Positions 7,740-17,378 are shown, numbered from the stretch's first letter. The stretch: 64,000 bases of DNA from Lachnospiraceae bacterium (GCA_017462755.1 JAFTQM010000045.1:1-64000), one strand, 5' to 3'. The notes: generated by a model from the sequence alone, not told the origin. Numbers and translations: made by a program.

Positions 7740-9596
7740 TTAGAATAATTTGAATCGCTCTACCTGCTCTGCAAGCTCTGCGGCTCTGGCAGCAAGCTCC
7801 TCGCTGGTAGCAAGGCTTTCTTCTGCAGAAGCAGCGTTGTCCTGAGTGATGGCAGCAACCTGATTGATGCCGGCTTCTACCTGCTTTAAGATTTCTGCCT
7901 GCTCGATTGCTGTCTCGTTGGAGCCCTTTGCAGCTCCGGCAAAATTGTTCATCTCTTTGATGATATTTTCGAATGCAGCAGCGGTGGATTGGGTAATCTC
8001 GTCACCACGCTCAATTTCAGCAACGGTCTTTTCAATCAAATCCTTAGTGCTTACAGCTGCATTGGCACTGTCGGTTGCCAATTTACCAATCTGGTCGGCT
8101 ACAACTGCGAAACCACGACCGGCTTCACCCGCTCTGGCTGCTTCAATGGAAGCATTCAGTGATAACAGACTGGTCTGGTCTGCAATCTCTTCGATGGTAG
8201 TAATGATATTGGCAATTTTACCTGAAATAGCCTTGATACGCTGCATCTCGTCCTGCAGCTCCTGTACCTGCTCGCGTTTGTGTTCTGCGTCACGAACGGA
8301 TTCCATAACACCAATATATCCCTGTTCTGCCTGCTTTGCATTCTCGATTGCCATGTTGCTGACCGTATTGATGGTAGCGGTCAGCTCCTGTACGGAGCTC
8401 GACTGTTCTTCGGTGCTTGCAGCTAACTCATTTGCAGCGTTGGCAATTTCATCCGAGCCCTTGTCTACCTGCGTGGAAACGGTCTGGATATTTGCCAGGG
8501 TCTTGTTGAATTCCTTTAAAATATAAACAAACGATTCTTTGATGCTGGAGAAATCGCCGAGGTAATCGGTAATCTCGTCAAATTGCTTGGTCAAATCACC
8601 CTGAGCCATCTGAGACAGGATATCGGAAATTTCGGTAATATATCCCTCCAAAGTCATCATGGTACCGCGCATAGCTTCGGCAAGAGTACCAAGCTCGTCC
8701 TCCGATTCGTAAAGAATATCGTGGTAGGCACCCATATTACCCTGACGCATCTGACCGGCAGCAGCGGTAAGCTCCGTTAACGGAGCGGAAATAATATGCG
8801 TAACCTTTCTGGTGGTCCGGATAGCAATCACTAAAATAACCACCAGTGCTGCAACACCAATCAAAAGCATGATAAGAGCAATCCGGGAAGCACGTATGGT
8901 ATAGTCCTTGCTGACTGCAAAAATATTATCATCCAGTTCTTCGACAGCTGCACGGATTTCATCAAGCAACGGCTTTACATTGTCGGTGTAGTAATATCCC
9001 GCGGTTTCGATTCGTTTGCTCGATAAAAAGTTCTTAACGGTTTCCAGCTCCGATGATACATCACCGAGACTCGCATAGATACTTGCCAGCTGCTCTTTGG
9101 TTTCATCGGTCAGCAAAGTATCCTTTAGTGTGGTGTATGCATTTAAGAGCATATCCCAGTCGGTGTCAATATCGGTTTTGGCATTGATAGAAATCGCTTC
9201 CAGATCGGCACCGAACAAAGCTCCTTCGGCGCGGGCGTAGTTGATGGCACGAGGAATGTCTGTCAAAGCGTACCGGAAATCACCGACATACTTGGAATTG
9301 GTTACCGGACCGTAATACATATCCTCCACATAGCTTTCAATACTCTTCATAGAGCCGAGCAAGAGCAGGGTCAGAAGAAATGCGGAAACAATAATCACCC
9401 CATGCGACATTGTTAATTTCTTCTTGATTGGCATATTCCTTAATTTTTCGTCGAAGCTGCGCTTAGTCTTTGGTGTTTTGGCTTTTTTGACCTTGGCTGC
9501 CTTTGCTTTGTTTTCTTTTGGCACCTTTACCTTCTTCTCCTTCGGTGCTTTTTGCTTTTTCTCTTTTGGCATTTTTGTTTTTGCTTCCTTTCCCAT
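7740..9596 (-). CDS. Methyl-accepting chemotaxis protein with lysine-rich N-tail
   Basis: 618 residues. The start is set at the ATG preceded by GGGGGAA, giving [14 protein letters not shown]. Residues 1-60 are an unusual Lys/Pro/Ala-rich tail with PKEKK-type repeats. A transmembrane helix (about 67-88), an extracellular helical sensor (about 90-245, four-helix-bundle type), a second transmembrane helix ([20 protein letters not shown]) and a HAMP domain follow. The signalling tip matches the consensus ([20 protein letters not shown]). No C-terminal CheR pentapeptide is seen. It should control CheA and flagellar switching; the ligand is unknown. Confidence 0.93.
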   Translation of the reverse strand: MGKEAKTKMPKEKKQKAPKEKKVKVPKENKAKAAKVKKAKTPKTKRSFDEKLRNMPIKKKLTMSHGVIIVSAFLLTLLLLGSMKSIESYVEDMYYGPVTNSKYVGDFRYALTDIPRAINYARAEGALFGADLEAISINAKTDIDTDWDMLLNAYTTLKDTLLTDETKEQLASIYASLGDVSSELETVKNFLSSKRIETAGYYYTDNVKPLLDEIRAAVEELDDNIFAVSKDYTIRASRIALIMLLIGVAALVVILVIAIRTTRKVTHIISAPLTELTAAAGQMRQGNMGAYHDILYESEDELGTLAEAMRGTMMTLEGYITEISDILSQMAQGDLTKQFDEITDYLGDFSSIKESFVYILKEFNKTLANIQTVSTQVDKGSDEIANAANELAASTEEQSSSVQELTATINTVSNMAIENAKQAEQGYIGVMESVRDAEHKREQVQELQDEMQRIKAISGKIANIITTIEEIADQTSLLSLNASIEAARAGEAGRGFAVVADQIGKLATDSANAAVSTKDLIEKTVAEIERGDEITQSTAAAFENIIKEMNNFAGAAKGSNETAIEQAEILKQVEAGINQVAAITQDNAASAEESLATSEELAARAAELAEQVERFKLF

Positions 9597-9735
9597 AAGA
9601 ATTCCCCCATTAATTCTTTTGTAATATATAGTATATATTTTACCCGCAAGGGAGTAGATAGTCAAGCGAATTATCGCATTATGTGTACCGGAAAATAGTT
9701 TTTCGAAAAAGGATGAAAATCGGAAGCAAATGTGG

Positions 9736-9741
9736 TATAAT
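9736..9741 (+). promoter_or_regulatory. Extended -10 promoter of glgB
   Basis: TATAAT is preceded by TGG, giving an extended -10 (TGnTATAAT), 62 bases upstream of glgB. No good -35 box is visible, which is common with extended -10 promoters. Confidence 0.5.
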
Positions 9742-9802
9742 GAGAGGAAGCAAGAGTTTGCTTACGTTATAAGGGCGGTATAAGATTAAGGAGGAAAGTG
9801 AA

Positions 9803-11800
9803 ATGAGCTATAAGATATTTGAATATGATCCATATTTAGAGCCATTTGGGTCGGATATTGAGCTTAGAATGAACAATTATGCAAGAAAGAAGAAGGAATT
9901 AGTCGGTAAGAAGGGTTCGCTGACAGAGTTTGCGAATGCGCATGAATACTTCGGCTTCCATAAGGCGGATGGCGGCTGGTATTATAGAGAGTGGGCACCG
10001 GCGGCAGATGCATTGTATCTTATGGGAGATATGAATGGTTGGAATCCGACCGGTTTGAAGCTGAAAAAGAAAAAGAACGGCGTGTTTGAGCTCTTTATGA
10101 AGGGTGAGGACAGTTTGTATGCAGGCTGCAAGGTAAAGACGATTGTGGAAAAGGACGGCAGAAAAATGGAGCGGATTCCGTTGTATGCCCGCAGAGTAGT
10201 GCAGGATCCGTTAAATTATACCTGGACCGCAGAGATTGTGGACGAGCAGCCATACAAGTGGAAGAAAAAGAAATTTACACCGCCGAAGAATCCATTCATT
10301 TATGAGTGTCATATCGGTATGGCGCAGGAGAAGGCAGAAGTAGGTACCTATAAGGAGTTTACGGAGAATATTCTGCCTCGTATTAAGGAAGCAGGCTATA
10401 ATACCATTCAGATTATGGCAATTATGGAGCATCCTTATTATGGTTCCTTTGGCTATCAGGTGTCTTCGTTCTTTGCAGCATCTTCGCGTTATGGTATGCC
10501 GAATGATTTGAAGGAACTGATTGATACGGCACATGGCATGGGAATTGCAGTGCTGTTGGACGTAATCCATTCCCATGCAGTAAAAAATACGGCAGAAGGA
10601 ATCAATGAATTTGACGGTACCGATTATCAGTTTTTCCATGCAGGTCCGAAGGGAGAGCATCCGGCATGGGATACGAAGCTGTTCAATTACGACAAGAATG
10701 AGGTTATCCATTTTCTGTTGTCCAATCTGAAATTTTGGATGACGGAGTATCATTTTGACGGCTTCCGCTTCGATGGTATCACTTCGATGATTTATCATGA
10801 CCATGGTCTGGGAGTCGGCTTTACCGATTACAGCAAGTATTTTTCGATGAATACGGATACCGAAGCTATCACTTATCTGCAGCTGGCAAATGAGCTGATT
10901 CGCGAGGTTAATCCAAAGGCAATTACAATCGCAGAGGATATGTCAGCGATGCCGGGTATGTGTCTGCCAATCGAGGATGGTGGTATCGGTTTTGATTATC
11001 GTCTTTCGATGGGTGTGCCGGATATGTGGATTAAGCTGCTCCGTACCACCAGAGATGAGGATTGGAACATGTACTATATTTGGCATGAGCTGACGACACG
11101 CCGTCCGATGGAGAAGAACATCGGTTATGCGGAGTCGCATGATCAGGCACTGGTAGGAGACAAGACCATCATGTTCTGGCTGTGTGACAGTGCGATGTAT
11201 ACAGCAATGTCCAAGGATTGTGACAATATGGTTATCGACCGCGGTATTGCATTGCACAAGATGATTCGTATGCTGACGATGACGCTTGGCGGAAGCGGTT
11301 ATCTCAATTTTATGGGCAATGAATTCGGTCATCCGGAGTGGATTGATTTTCCGCGCGAGGGCAATGGCTGGAGCTACCATTACTGCCGCAGACAGTGGCA
11401 TCTGGCGGACGATAAGAATCTGAAATATGAGTGGTTGTTGGCATTCGATAAGGCAATGGTCGAGCTGGCACAGGAGAACAAGCTGCTTGCGAAGGAACCG
11501 ATTAGTTTGTATATTGACGATGCGGCGAAGGTGCTGGTATATGAGCGCAATGGTGTAGTTTTCGCATTCAATTTCCATCCGACCAATTCCTACGAGACCT
11601 ATCCGGTAAGAGTGCGTACTAAAGGCGAATATACGTCAGTATTTTCGACGGATGAGGAGCGCTTTGGCGGTTGGAATCGGATTGCAGTGCCGATGACTTA
11701 TCAGACGGTAAAGCAGGAGAACGGCGAGCAGAGCTTCCCTGTTTATCTGCCTGCACGTACCGCAGTTTGCTTTAAGAAGGAAAAGAAGCAGCGCAAATAA
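9803..11800 (+). CDS. glgB: 1,4-alpha-glucan branching enzyme (GH13, eukaryote-like type)
   Basis: 665 residues. It makes alpha-1,6 branches in glycogen by cleaving and transferring alpha-1,4 chains. An N-terminal CBM48-like domain (about 45-140: YYREWAPAADALYLMGDMNG) precedes the GH13 barrel. Catalytic motifs are visible: DGFRFDGITSM (nucleophile Asp), ITIAEDMSAMPG (acid/base Glu) and YAESHDQ (transition-state Asp). A C-terminal beta domain ends the protein. The length and motif wording match the GH13_8 group found in eukaryotes and some Firmicutes, rather than the GlgB of enterics. It stands alone, without glgA, glgC or glgP beside it. An AAGGAGG site precedes the ATG. Confidence 0.95.
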   Translation: MSYKIFEYDPYLEPFGSDIELRMNNYARKKKELVGKKGSLTEFANAHEYFGFHKADGGWYYREWAPAADALYLMGDMNGWNPTGLKLKKKKNGVFELFMKGEDSLYAGCKVKTIVEKDGRKMERIPLYARRVVQDPLNYTWTAEIVDEQPYKWKKKKFTPPKNPFIYECHIGMAQEKAEVGTYKEFTENILPRIKEAGYNTIQIMAIMEHPYYGSFGYQVSSFFAASSRYGMPNDLKELIDTAHGMGIAVLLDVIHSHAVKNTAEGINEFDGTDYQFFHAGPKGEHPAWDTKLFNYDKNEVIHFLLSNLKFWMTEYHFDGFRFDGITSMIYHDHGLGVGFTDYSKYFSMNTDTEAITYLQLANELIREVNPKAITIAEDMSAMPGMCLPIEDGGIGFDYRLSMGVPDMWIKLLRTTRDEDWNMYYIWHELTTRRPMEKNIGYAESHDQALVGDKTIMFWLCDSAMYTAMSKDCDNMVIDRGIALHKMIRMLTMTLGGSGYLNFMGNEFGHPEWIDFPREGNGWSYHYCRRQWHLADDKNLKYEWLLAFDKAMVELAQENKLLAKEPISLYIDDAAKVLVYERNGVVFAFNFHPTNSYETYPVRVRTKGEYTSVFSTDEERFGGWNRIAVPMTYQTVKQENGEQSFPVYLPARTAVCFKKEKKQRK

Positions 11801-11811
11801 AATATAAAAAT

Positions 11812-11856
11812 AAAGGGAATGCGAAAGGTTGTAATGACATTTCGCATTCCTTTTTT
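11812..11856. terminator. Intrinsic terminator after glgB
   Basis: AAAGGGAATGCGAAA and its complement form a long stem ending in a T tract. It lies between glgB and the convergent zinc-ribbon gene and can serve both strands. Confidence 0.85.
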
Positions 11857-11884
11857 GAATCTTAAGTTGTACTTCATTGAAAGA

Positions 11885-12817
11885 TTATTTCAGAATCTTG
11901 GTTTCTTCAAAGGTTGCCTCGTCCTCAGACATGATGAGAAATTTATCCGGGTCTAGTGGAAGGTCAATCTGTGCAATCTCGCAGTTTACTTTCTTGCCGG
12001 CGTAGGTAATCTTTAACTCGGCGTAATCCTTATCAATGCTGGTAATCAAAAGGACTGATTCGCCGTCGGTAATGTCGGAGGCTTCGATGTCAATTTGAAC
12101 AACATTTTTGAACGGATTGTTGCCGCTGCCAAGGCTGTAGCTGCTTTCTGCCGTAAGTGGTGCGAAGTAGACCAAATATTGTGTGAATTTCTGACCATTC
12201 TGCTTGGTCTTATATTCCAATACATAGGCAGTATCCGTGGATTGCGGAAGGTCTAGAAGCCATTCGGAAACGTCTGCGTCACATGTCTCCAGATAATAGT
12301 CAATGGACATACTTGCAGAGCCGAGGGAGCTTTCGGAGCCGGTAAAGGAAAAGAGAGTGAACATTAACAAAATGACCACAAGCGGAATGAGGATTACGGC
12401 AAGCAGAATTTTACCGAGTCCCTTATCCTTTGGGCGCACCGGAGCTGCAAATGACTCATGGTAATCGGTAAGCGGCTGAGTACAGCGCGGGCATACCATC
12501 CAATCCGGCTCAATCGGTGCGGCGCAGCTTGGGCAGGAGGCGCGCAGCTTGATACCGCACTGTGGGCAGGCGATATATTGCTCTGTTACCGGTGCATCGC
12601 ATTGCGGGCATTTCAGGGTAGAGTAACTGTTTCGTACCAGCAGATATATGATAAAGCCAATTAGGGATGGTGCGAGGATAGCAACCAGTGTCCAAAGTAC
12701 CGCATTCATACCGCGTCGTCCGGCATCGCGGTATACATAGACTCCAATCAGAATCGGAATCAGAAGTAAAATAAATAATACAGGTGTTACAGCAATTGCT
12801 GTACTTGCAAAACTCAT
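11885..12817 (-). CDS. Membrane protein with double zinc ribbon, last gene of ECF sigma operon
   Basis: 310 residues from an ATG with an AAAAGGAGG site that overlaps the previous gene's stop. It has N-terminal transmembrane helices (VTPVLFILLLIPILIGVYVY and a second at about 35-60), then four CxxC pairs in zinc-ribbon arrangement (CPQC, CPQC, CPSC, CPRC; about 68-115). A third transmembrane helix follows near 135-155, then a C-terminal extracytoplasmic domain of about 150 residues rich in beta strand. The layout suggests a phospholipase D-like nuclease N-terminal membrane module fused to zinc ribbons, often found in envelope proteins of Firmicutes. Translationally coupled to the sigma-factor operon, it may sense or answer envelope stress. 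The exact function is unknown. Confidence 0.7.
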   Translation of the reverse strand: MSFASTAIAVTPVLFILLLIPILIGVYVYRDAGRRGMNAVLWTLVAILAPSLIGFIIYLLVRNSYSTLKCPQCDAPVTEQYIACPQCGIKLRASCPSCAAPIEPDWMVCPRCTQPLTDYHESFAAPVRPKDKGLGKILLAVILIPLVVILLMFTLFSFTGSESSLGSASMSIDYYLETCDADVSEWLLDLPQSTDTAYVLEYKTKQNGQKFTQYLVYFAPLTAESSYSLGSGNNPFKNVVQIDIEASDITDGESVLLITSIDKDYAELKITYAGKKVNCEIAQIDLPLDPDKFLIMSEDEATFEETKILK

Positions 12818-13089
12818 AGAGCAAATCCTCCTTTTCGAATATAGGCGAGTACGATAAATGCACTGCCAACGAGAGAAATAAAAATATAACCGAAGCAAAG
12901 CATACTAATCTGCGGTGCTGTCTGGAATACGAGCAGACCGTAAATCAGAAATACAATCTGCAGCAGGATACCTGCAATTGCAAGCAGAGCGGTCTGCTTC
13001 TGCAGCCGTCGTTTTTCCAGCGTTTCGCGGAGCATGGCTTCGTTTAGTGCGGGTGGATTACCGTTGTCAAAAGAGTAAATCTGTTTCAT
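12814..13089 (-). CDS. Two-helix membrane protein, possible anti-sigma partner
   Basis: 91 residues. A cytosolic N-terminus with a helical Glu/Arg-rich stretch (NEAMLRETLEKRRLQKQTA) precedes two transmembrane helices. It overlaps the sigma-factor gene by 23 bases and shares an ATGA with the next gene, so the three are translated together. Position and layout suit an anti-sigma factor, but the zinc-binding HxxxCxxC motif of ZAS anti-sigmas is missing. The role is inferred from context. Confidence 0.6.
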   Translation of the reverse strand: MKQIYSFDNGNPPALNEAMLRETLEKRRLQKQTALLAIAGILLQIVFLIYGLLVFQTAPQISMLCFGYIFISLVGSAFIVLAYIRKGGFAL

Positions 13090-13561
13090 TGCTCAGTACC
13101 TCCTTCAGTATTTTTCTGGCTTTGTTTAATCTGGATTTTACGGTGCCTTCGGGAATGCCTAAGACCTGTGCGGCTCCGTGGGTATCCATGTCCCGGAAAT
13201 AAAACAGAATCACTGCCAGCCGTAGTTTTTCCGGAAGATTGCGGATGGCAGCATACAGCGGAGCATAATCCTTGCGCTCCGGTGCAGGTACGGACTGCAA
13301 CAGAGCATCCTTTTCTTCGCTGCTGGCAAAATGGAGCAGCGGACTGCGGGCGATTCGCCGCAGGGTATTTCGATAGGTGTTGACGCAGATTTTAGTCAAC
13401 CAGGGTTCAAATTCCTTTGATGCATCATATTGCGCAATATTTTTGACGACCTTCAGCCAGGTTTCCTGATACAAATCGTCTGCTTCGAAAGAATTTGCAC
13501 AAAGAGACAGACAGAGTCCGTACAGCCGCTTGCCATATTGATGAATGTATTGATTAATCAC
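13067..13561 (-). CDS. RNA polymerase sigma factor, ECF subfamily
   Basis: 164 residues, GTG start after AAAGGAGGTACAAAGA. Sigma region 2 is at about 10-75 (NSFEADDLYQETWLKVVKNI). Region 4 is at about 110-158 with a helix-turn-helix (GAAQVLGIPEGTVKSRLNKA). No region 3 is present, as expected for ECF factors. It is first in a three-gene overlapping operon with two membrane proteins. Those partners probably hold it inactive until an envelope signal arrives, but the signal and target promoters are unknown. Confidence 0.92.
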   Translation of the reverse strand: MINQYIHQYGKRLYGLCLSLCANSFEADDLYQETWLKVVKNIAQYDASKEFEPWLTKICVNTYRNTLRRIARSPLLHFASSEEKDALLQSVPAPERKDYAPLYAAIRNLPEKLRLAVILFYFRDMDTHGAAQVLGIPEGTVKSRLNKARKILKEVLSNETDLLF

Positions 13562-13674
13562 TCTTTGTACCTCCTTTCACATACATATACAACGCAAAAA
13601 CACAAAAGGTTCACTTTCATTTAAAATTATGATAAAATATTTTTAATTGCAAAACAAGGAAAGAAGGTATAAGC

Positions 13675-15318
13675 ATGATACAGAATCCGATTTTAAGGGG
13701 GTTTTGCCCGGACCCGAGCATTATCCGGGTGGGCGAGGACTATTACATTGCGACATCGACCTTTGAATGGTGGCCGGGGGTAAAGCTGTTTCATTCAAAG
13801 GACTTAAAGCATTGGGAGCAGATTGCGTCTCCGCTGCGCAGAAGGAGCCAGCTGGATATGGCGGGCAATCCTCCGTCCGGCGGTATCTGGGCGCCGTGCT
13901 TAAGCTACGACGGCCAATATTTTTATCTGGTGTATACGGATGTGAAAACCAAGAAGGGGCGCTATTACAATACACACAATTATGTAGTATATACGGAGGA
14001 TATTCGCGGGGAATGGTCGGAGCCGGTGTATTTAAACAGTATAGGCTTTGACCCATCGTTGTTTCATGATACGGATGGCAAAAAATATCTGATTAATATG
14101 ATCAATAAGTTCAAGGGGATTGTAGTGCAGGAGCTGGAGGCGAAAACACTGCGTCCGATTGGGGAGCGAAAGCTGGTTTATGGCGGTTCTGAGATTGGCA
14201 AGACCGAGGGTCCGCATATGTATCACATCGGAGATTGGTATTATCTGATTGTAGCAGAAGGAGGCACCGGCTATACGCACTGTGTGACAATGGCGCGTTC
14301 GAAAAGTATCTGGGGGCCGTTTGAAACAGCACCGGACAATCCGATATTGACTTCGAACAGAGAGGATATTTATGCGTTGCAAAAATGCGGACACGCAGAC
14401 ATTGTAGATACACCGGAGGGTGAATGGTACATGGTGCATCTTTGTTCCAGACCGCTAAACGGAAAGCGCTGGTGTACGCTTGGCAGAGAAACGGCAATCC
14501 AGAAAATGAAATGGCAGGATGGGTGGCTTCGTTTGGCAGAGGGCGGACGCTTTGCGGCGACCTATGTGCCGGAGCCGGGAGAAATGCCGGAGAGCCGGTT
14601 ACAGGATGGGGCTGAGACAGGAACGGACAGTGCCGTTTTGAAGGAAAATCAGCCGGATGAAAAAGTTGAAATCGGTATTAATGTCTTTGATTTGCACGAA
14701 CATTTTGATAGTGCAGAGCTTCCAATCGGTTTTGTTTCGCCGCGTGTGTCTTGCGACCATGCAGTGGATTTGGAGAGTCGTCCGGGATGGCTTCGTCTCA
14801 AGGGACAGGAATCTATGAATTCTTTGCACCGGGTTTCGCTGTTGGCAGTACGACAGCAGGAGGCGCAGGCGTATGCGGCTACGATTATGGATTTTAAGCC
14901 GGATTATACGGAGCAGCTGGCAGGACTTACTTATATGTATGATGCCCTCAACTTCTATCTGTTGGGCATTACGGCAGCCGAGGAAGGAAGTCGGGTGCTG
15001 ACGGTACTAAAAAGTGATCAGGGAGAGATTACGGATGAAATCGAGCCGATACCTGTACCGGAGGATTGTGATGTACAGATGAAAGCGGTAATTACGGATG
15101 GTGGAGAGGCACTGGAGTTTTTCTACTGCTTTACTAAAGCGGCGGACTACGAGGAAAAATGGATTTCCATCGGCAAGAAGTTTACGACGGAGATGATTAC
15201 GGATGAATATTGCCGCGGTTTTACCGGAGCGCATTTTGGATTGTATGCTCACGACATGACCGGACTGGGTTATTGTGCGGCTTTTGACCGCTTCGATGTG
15301 GTTTATGACAGAGGTTAA
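13675..15318 (+). CDS. GH43 beta-xylosidase / alpha-L-arabinofuranosidase
   Basis: 547 residues, no signal peptide, so cytosolic. The five-bladed GH43 propeller spans about residues 1-310: catalytic base Asp in GFCPDPSIIRVG, pKa-modulating Asp in NSIGFDPSLFHD, acid Glu in GKTEGPHMY. Residues 340-547 form the concanavalin A-like C-terminal domain typical of XynB-type xylosidases. It would trim xylooligosaccharides brought into the cell, releasing xylose or arabinose. Which of the two sugars cannot be decided from sequence alone. It is monocistronic and diverges from the ECF sigma operon; a TATGAT-like box lies about 45 bases upstream. Confidence 0.88.
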   Translation: MIQNPILRGFCPDPSIIRVGEDYYIATSTFEWWPGVKLFHSKDLKHWEQIASPLRRRSQLDMAGNPPSGGIWAPCLSYDGQYFYLVYTDVKTKKGRYYNTHNYVVYTEDIRGEWSEPVYLNSIGFDPSLFHDTDGKKYLINMINKFKGIVVQELEAKTLRPIGERKLVYGGSEIGKTEGPHMYHIGDWYYLIVAEGGTGYTHCVTMARSKSIWGPFETAPDNPILTSNREDIYALQKCGHADIVDTPEGEWYMVHLCSRPLNGKRWCTLGRETAIQKMKWQDGWLRLAEGGRFAATYVPEPGEMPESRLQDGAETGTDSAVLKENQPDEKVEIGINVFDLHEHFDSAELPIGFVSPRVSCDHAVDLESRPGWLRLKGQESMNSLHRVSLLAVRQQEAQAYAATIMDFKPDYTEQLAGLTYMYDALNFYLLGITAAEEGSRVLTVLKSDQGEITDEIEPIPVPEDCDVQMKAVITDGGEALEFFYCFTKAADYEEKWISIGKKFTTEMITDEYCRGFTGAHFGLYAHDMTGLGYCAAFDRFDVVYDRG

Positions 15319-15412
15319 GAGAGCATATTTTGACAGGTTTTCTTTTAAGAAAGTTGTATACTTTTTTGCGGAAATGTGTTAAAATAGCTGCATTAGAAAT
15401 GCAAAGGACAAG

Positions 15413-16531
15413 GTGGTGAGGATTCTGGTTACGAGAAGATATCTTCCAATGCGAAAGGTAGAGCCTGAGATGGTTATTGATCAGGCGATTGTAGATAGAG
15501 CAGGACGTGTACTGATTGCGCGGAGAACTGCGCTGGATGAATATATGATTGAGGCACTGAAAAAGATGCGGGTGCCGGGGATTTATATTCGTGAAGGCGA
15601 GGAAGAGAAAGACGCGCAGGAAGAAAAGAAGCCGGCGGTGCCGGAGGCAATCCAAAAGAAGTATGACAAGGTAAAGGTAGAAGACCCGGCGAAGGTAAAG
15701 CTTTCAGAGAGCGTGCGTGCGCGCGTAGCAGAAGGCATCAAGTACTTGTATCAGGATGTCAAGGCGGCGAATTTTACAGATACGACCCGAACGATTACCA
15801 ACGAGCTGATGCGGGCGATAGAGGATAACGAGGCGATTGCGGTAGACATCAGTGCGCTGAAGGTAAGTGACGAATACACTTTTAAGCACAGTGTTGATGT
15901 AGCAACGATGGCGATGATTGTAGCAAAGCGTTATGGTATGACGGAGCAGCAGGTCTATGAAATCGGCATTGCGGGTCTGCTTCACGATATCGGAAAGTCC
16001 CAGATACCGAACGATTTGCTGAACAAGGCGAGTAGGCTTTCGGACACGGAATTCGAGCGTATGAAGCAGCATTCCGTTCTCGGATACCGCATTTTGACGG
16101 ACAAGCAGGATTTGTCCGATGCGATTAAAATGGGCGTGCTGCAGCACCATGAAAAGACGGATGGCTCAGGCTATCCGATGGGCGTCGGAATGCTGCAAAT
16201 CAATCCGTTTGCGCGAATCATATCTGTGGCGGATATTTATGATGCTCTGGTAACGGAGCGACCATACAAGAAGCCGTTTTCTCCGCGGGATGCTGTAGAG
16301 ATGATTATGTCGATGACAGGTGAATTGGACATTGAGGTAATGCGGTGCTTTATGGAAAGTGTCATCCTGTATCCGGTGGGTACGGATGTGGAGCTTAGCA
16401 ATGGTGAGATAGCCAGAGTAATTGAGAACAGCCCGCATTATGTACTGCGCCCGAAGGTATTAGGTCTGACGACGGGTAAGGTATATGATTTGGCGACGGA
16501 TTTTGGCTGTGCGAATATTATTATTTTATAA
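15413..16531 (+). CDS. HD-GYP domain phosphodiesterase
   Basis: About 372 residues. An N-terminal PilZ-like/DUF3391-type domain (MRKVEPEMVIDQAIVDRAGR) precedes a full HD-GYP domain: HSVDVATMAMIVAKRYG, LLHDIGKSQIPNDLL and HHEKTDGSGYP, which supply the metal-binding His/Asp residues and the GYP triad. It probably hydrolyses c-di-GMP. The start is uncertain: GTG at 15413 fits the frame, but the purine-rich AGGTGGTGAGGA overlaps it and homologues usually begin around TRRYLPMRKV, so an unusual codon (CTG or ATT) or the internal ATG at 15449 is possible. Confidence 0.88.
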   Translation: MVRILVTRRYLPMRKVEPEMVIDQAIVDRAGRVLIARRTALDEYMIEALKKMRVPGIYIREGEEEKDAQEEKKPAVPEAIQKKYDKVKVEDPAKVKLSESVRARVAEGIKYLYQDVKAANFTDTTRTITNELMRAIEDNEAIAVDISALKVSDEYTFKHSVDVATMAMIVAKRYGMTEQQVYEIGIAGLLHDIGKSQIPNDLLNKASRLSDTEFERMKQHSVLGYRILTDKQDLSDAIKMGVLQHHEKTDGSGYPMGVGMLQINPFARIISVADIYDALVTERPYKKPFSPRDAVEMIMSMTGELDIEVMRCFMESVILYPVGTDVELSNGEIARVIENSPHYVLRPKVLGLTTGKVYDLATDFGCANIIIL

Positions 16532-16546
16532 TGCGAGAAAGATAAG

Positions 16547-16580
16547 ACGAGGAGTGCCGGTATCAGCACTCCTCGTTTTG
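16547..16580. terminator. Intrinsic terminator after the HD-GYP gene
   Basis: An 11-bp perfect stem (ACGAGGAGTGC and complement) with an 8-base loop is followed by TTTT. Confidence 0.8.
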
Positions 16581-16586
16581 GTTATG

Positions 16587-16624
16587 TCTTAGGGAAACGC
16601 TGAATGAATCAGTGCTTCCTTAGA
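16587..16624. repeat. Palindromic intergenic repeat, copy 1
   Basis: Imperfect palindrome around CGCTGAATGAATCAGTG flanked by AAGGAAGC-type arms. It begins at the stop codon of the next gene on the minus strand. Its reverse complement matches the copy at 41465 closely, and a diverged relative is at 61095. Confidence 0.65.
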
Positions 16625-17114
16625 TAATTCCAAGAATATTTAAAATCAGTATGGTCAGGGTACCCAAAGTGGTCAAGAAAGAAAACCAGCAGAGACAGGT
16701 AAGCGAAGAAAAACGCTTTTGCATGCTCTGAATGAGCTGGGTTTCTTCGGTAGATTTCTGGGCAGTGGTAGCAGACTGGAGTGCGGCATCTTCTGCCGCA
16801 GCCTGTGAGCGTTCTGCTGCCTCCTGTGATTTTTTGGCGGATTGAAGTGCATATTCAATCAGCTTATTGTTCTCCTTGGAGACTGTGTCAAAGGAGGTCT
16901 GCAGCTTTGCGCATTCTTCGGCAAAAAGCTCCGGATGATTCTGCACCAGTTCTTTGAGCTCGGTCAGTGCGGCAGCCTCGGAGAGGCGCTGTTGTTTGAT
17001 TTCTTCCAGACCCTTGCAGGTCTGCTCCAATAATGCACGGTCGGAGGCGGATAAATGTACCTGATCCGATACCTCCAGCTTCTTTTTTACAAGATCAAGA
17101 AAATTGTTTGCCAT
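16620..17114 (-). CDS. Tail-anchored coiled-coil protein, unknown function
   Basis: 164 residues. The second in-frame ATG is chosen because the GGGGG site is 7 bases from it but only 1 base from the first. Residues 1-135 are helical and rich in Ala, Glu, Gln and Ser (AERSQAAAEDAALQSATTAQ), a likely coiled coil. The last 30 residues are a single hydrophobic helix (FSSLTCLCWFSFLTTLGTLT), giving a C-terminal membrane anchor. No family recognised. Confidence 0.6.
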   Translation of the reverse strand: MANNFLDLVKKKLEVSDQVHLSASDRALLEQTCKGLEEIKQQRLSEAAALTELKELVQNHPELFAEECAKLQTSFDTVSKENNKLIEYALQSAKKSQEAAERSQAAAEDAALQSATTAQKSTEETQLIQSMQKRFSSLTCLCWFSFLTTLGTLTILILNILGII

Positions 17115-17162
17115 AATCATCCCCCTTTGCAGTCTGTTGCGAATATGGGATATATTCGCGAA

Positions 17163-17378
17163 TTATTTTAATAAAGAGCTTATAGAATTACCGATATCCT
17201 CTAAATCCTCTTCGCAATCCTTGCAGATGTTGATTTCCTGACCTAACACTTTCTCGGTAGAGCATCTTGCCTTCTCGCCGCAGATATCACATTCTACCTT
17301 CTTGCAGCCGATGGTGCCCATAGCAACCATAACCAAAAGGCCGGTAAGTGCAGTTAACTTTGCAATTCTCTTCTTCAT
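17163..17378 (-). CDS. Small lipoprotein with four-cysteine motif
   Basis: 71 residues. A short signal peptide ends in a lipobox (MGTIGC), so the mature protein of about 47 residues is lipid-anchored outside the membrane. It carries CDIC and CKDC pairs with another Cys between, resembling a small zinc ribbon, and then an acidic helix. A zinc-ribbon-like motif on an exported lipoprotein is uncommon. It lies 49 bases downstream of the minus-strand coiled-coil gene's upstream region in the same direction, possibly with its own promoter. Confidence 0.65.
   Translation of the reverse strand: MKKRIAKLTALTGLLVMVAMGTIGCKKVECDICGEKARCSTEKVLGQEINICKDCEEDLEDIGNSISSLLK

Noticed and set aside
10211..11578. 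Antisense frames over glgB
   Set aside because: No recognised domain, same shadow composition; glgB is certain.
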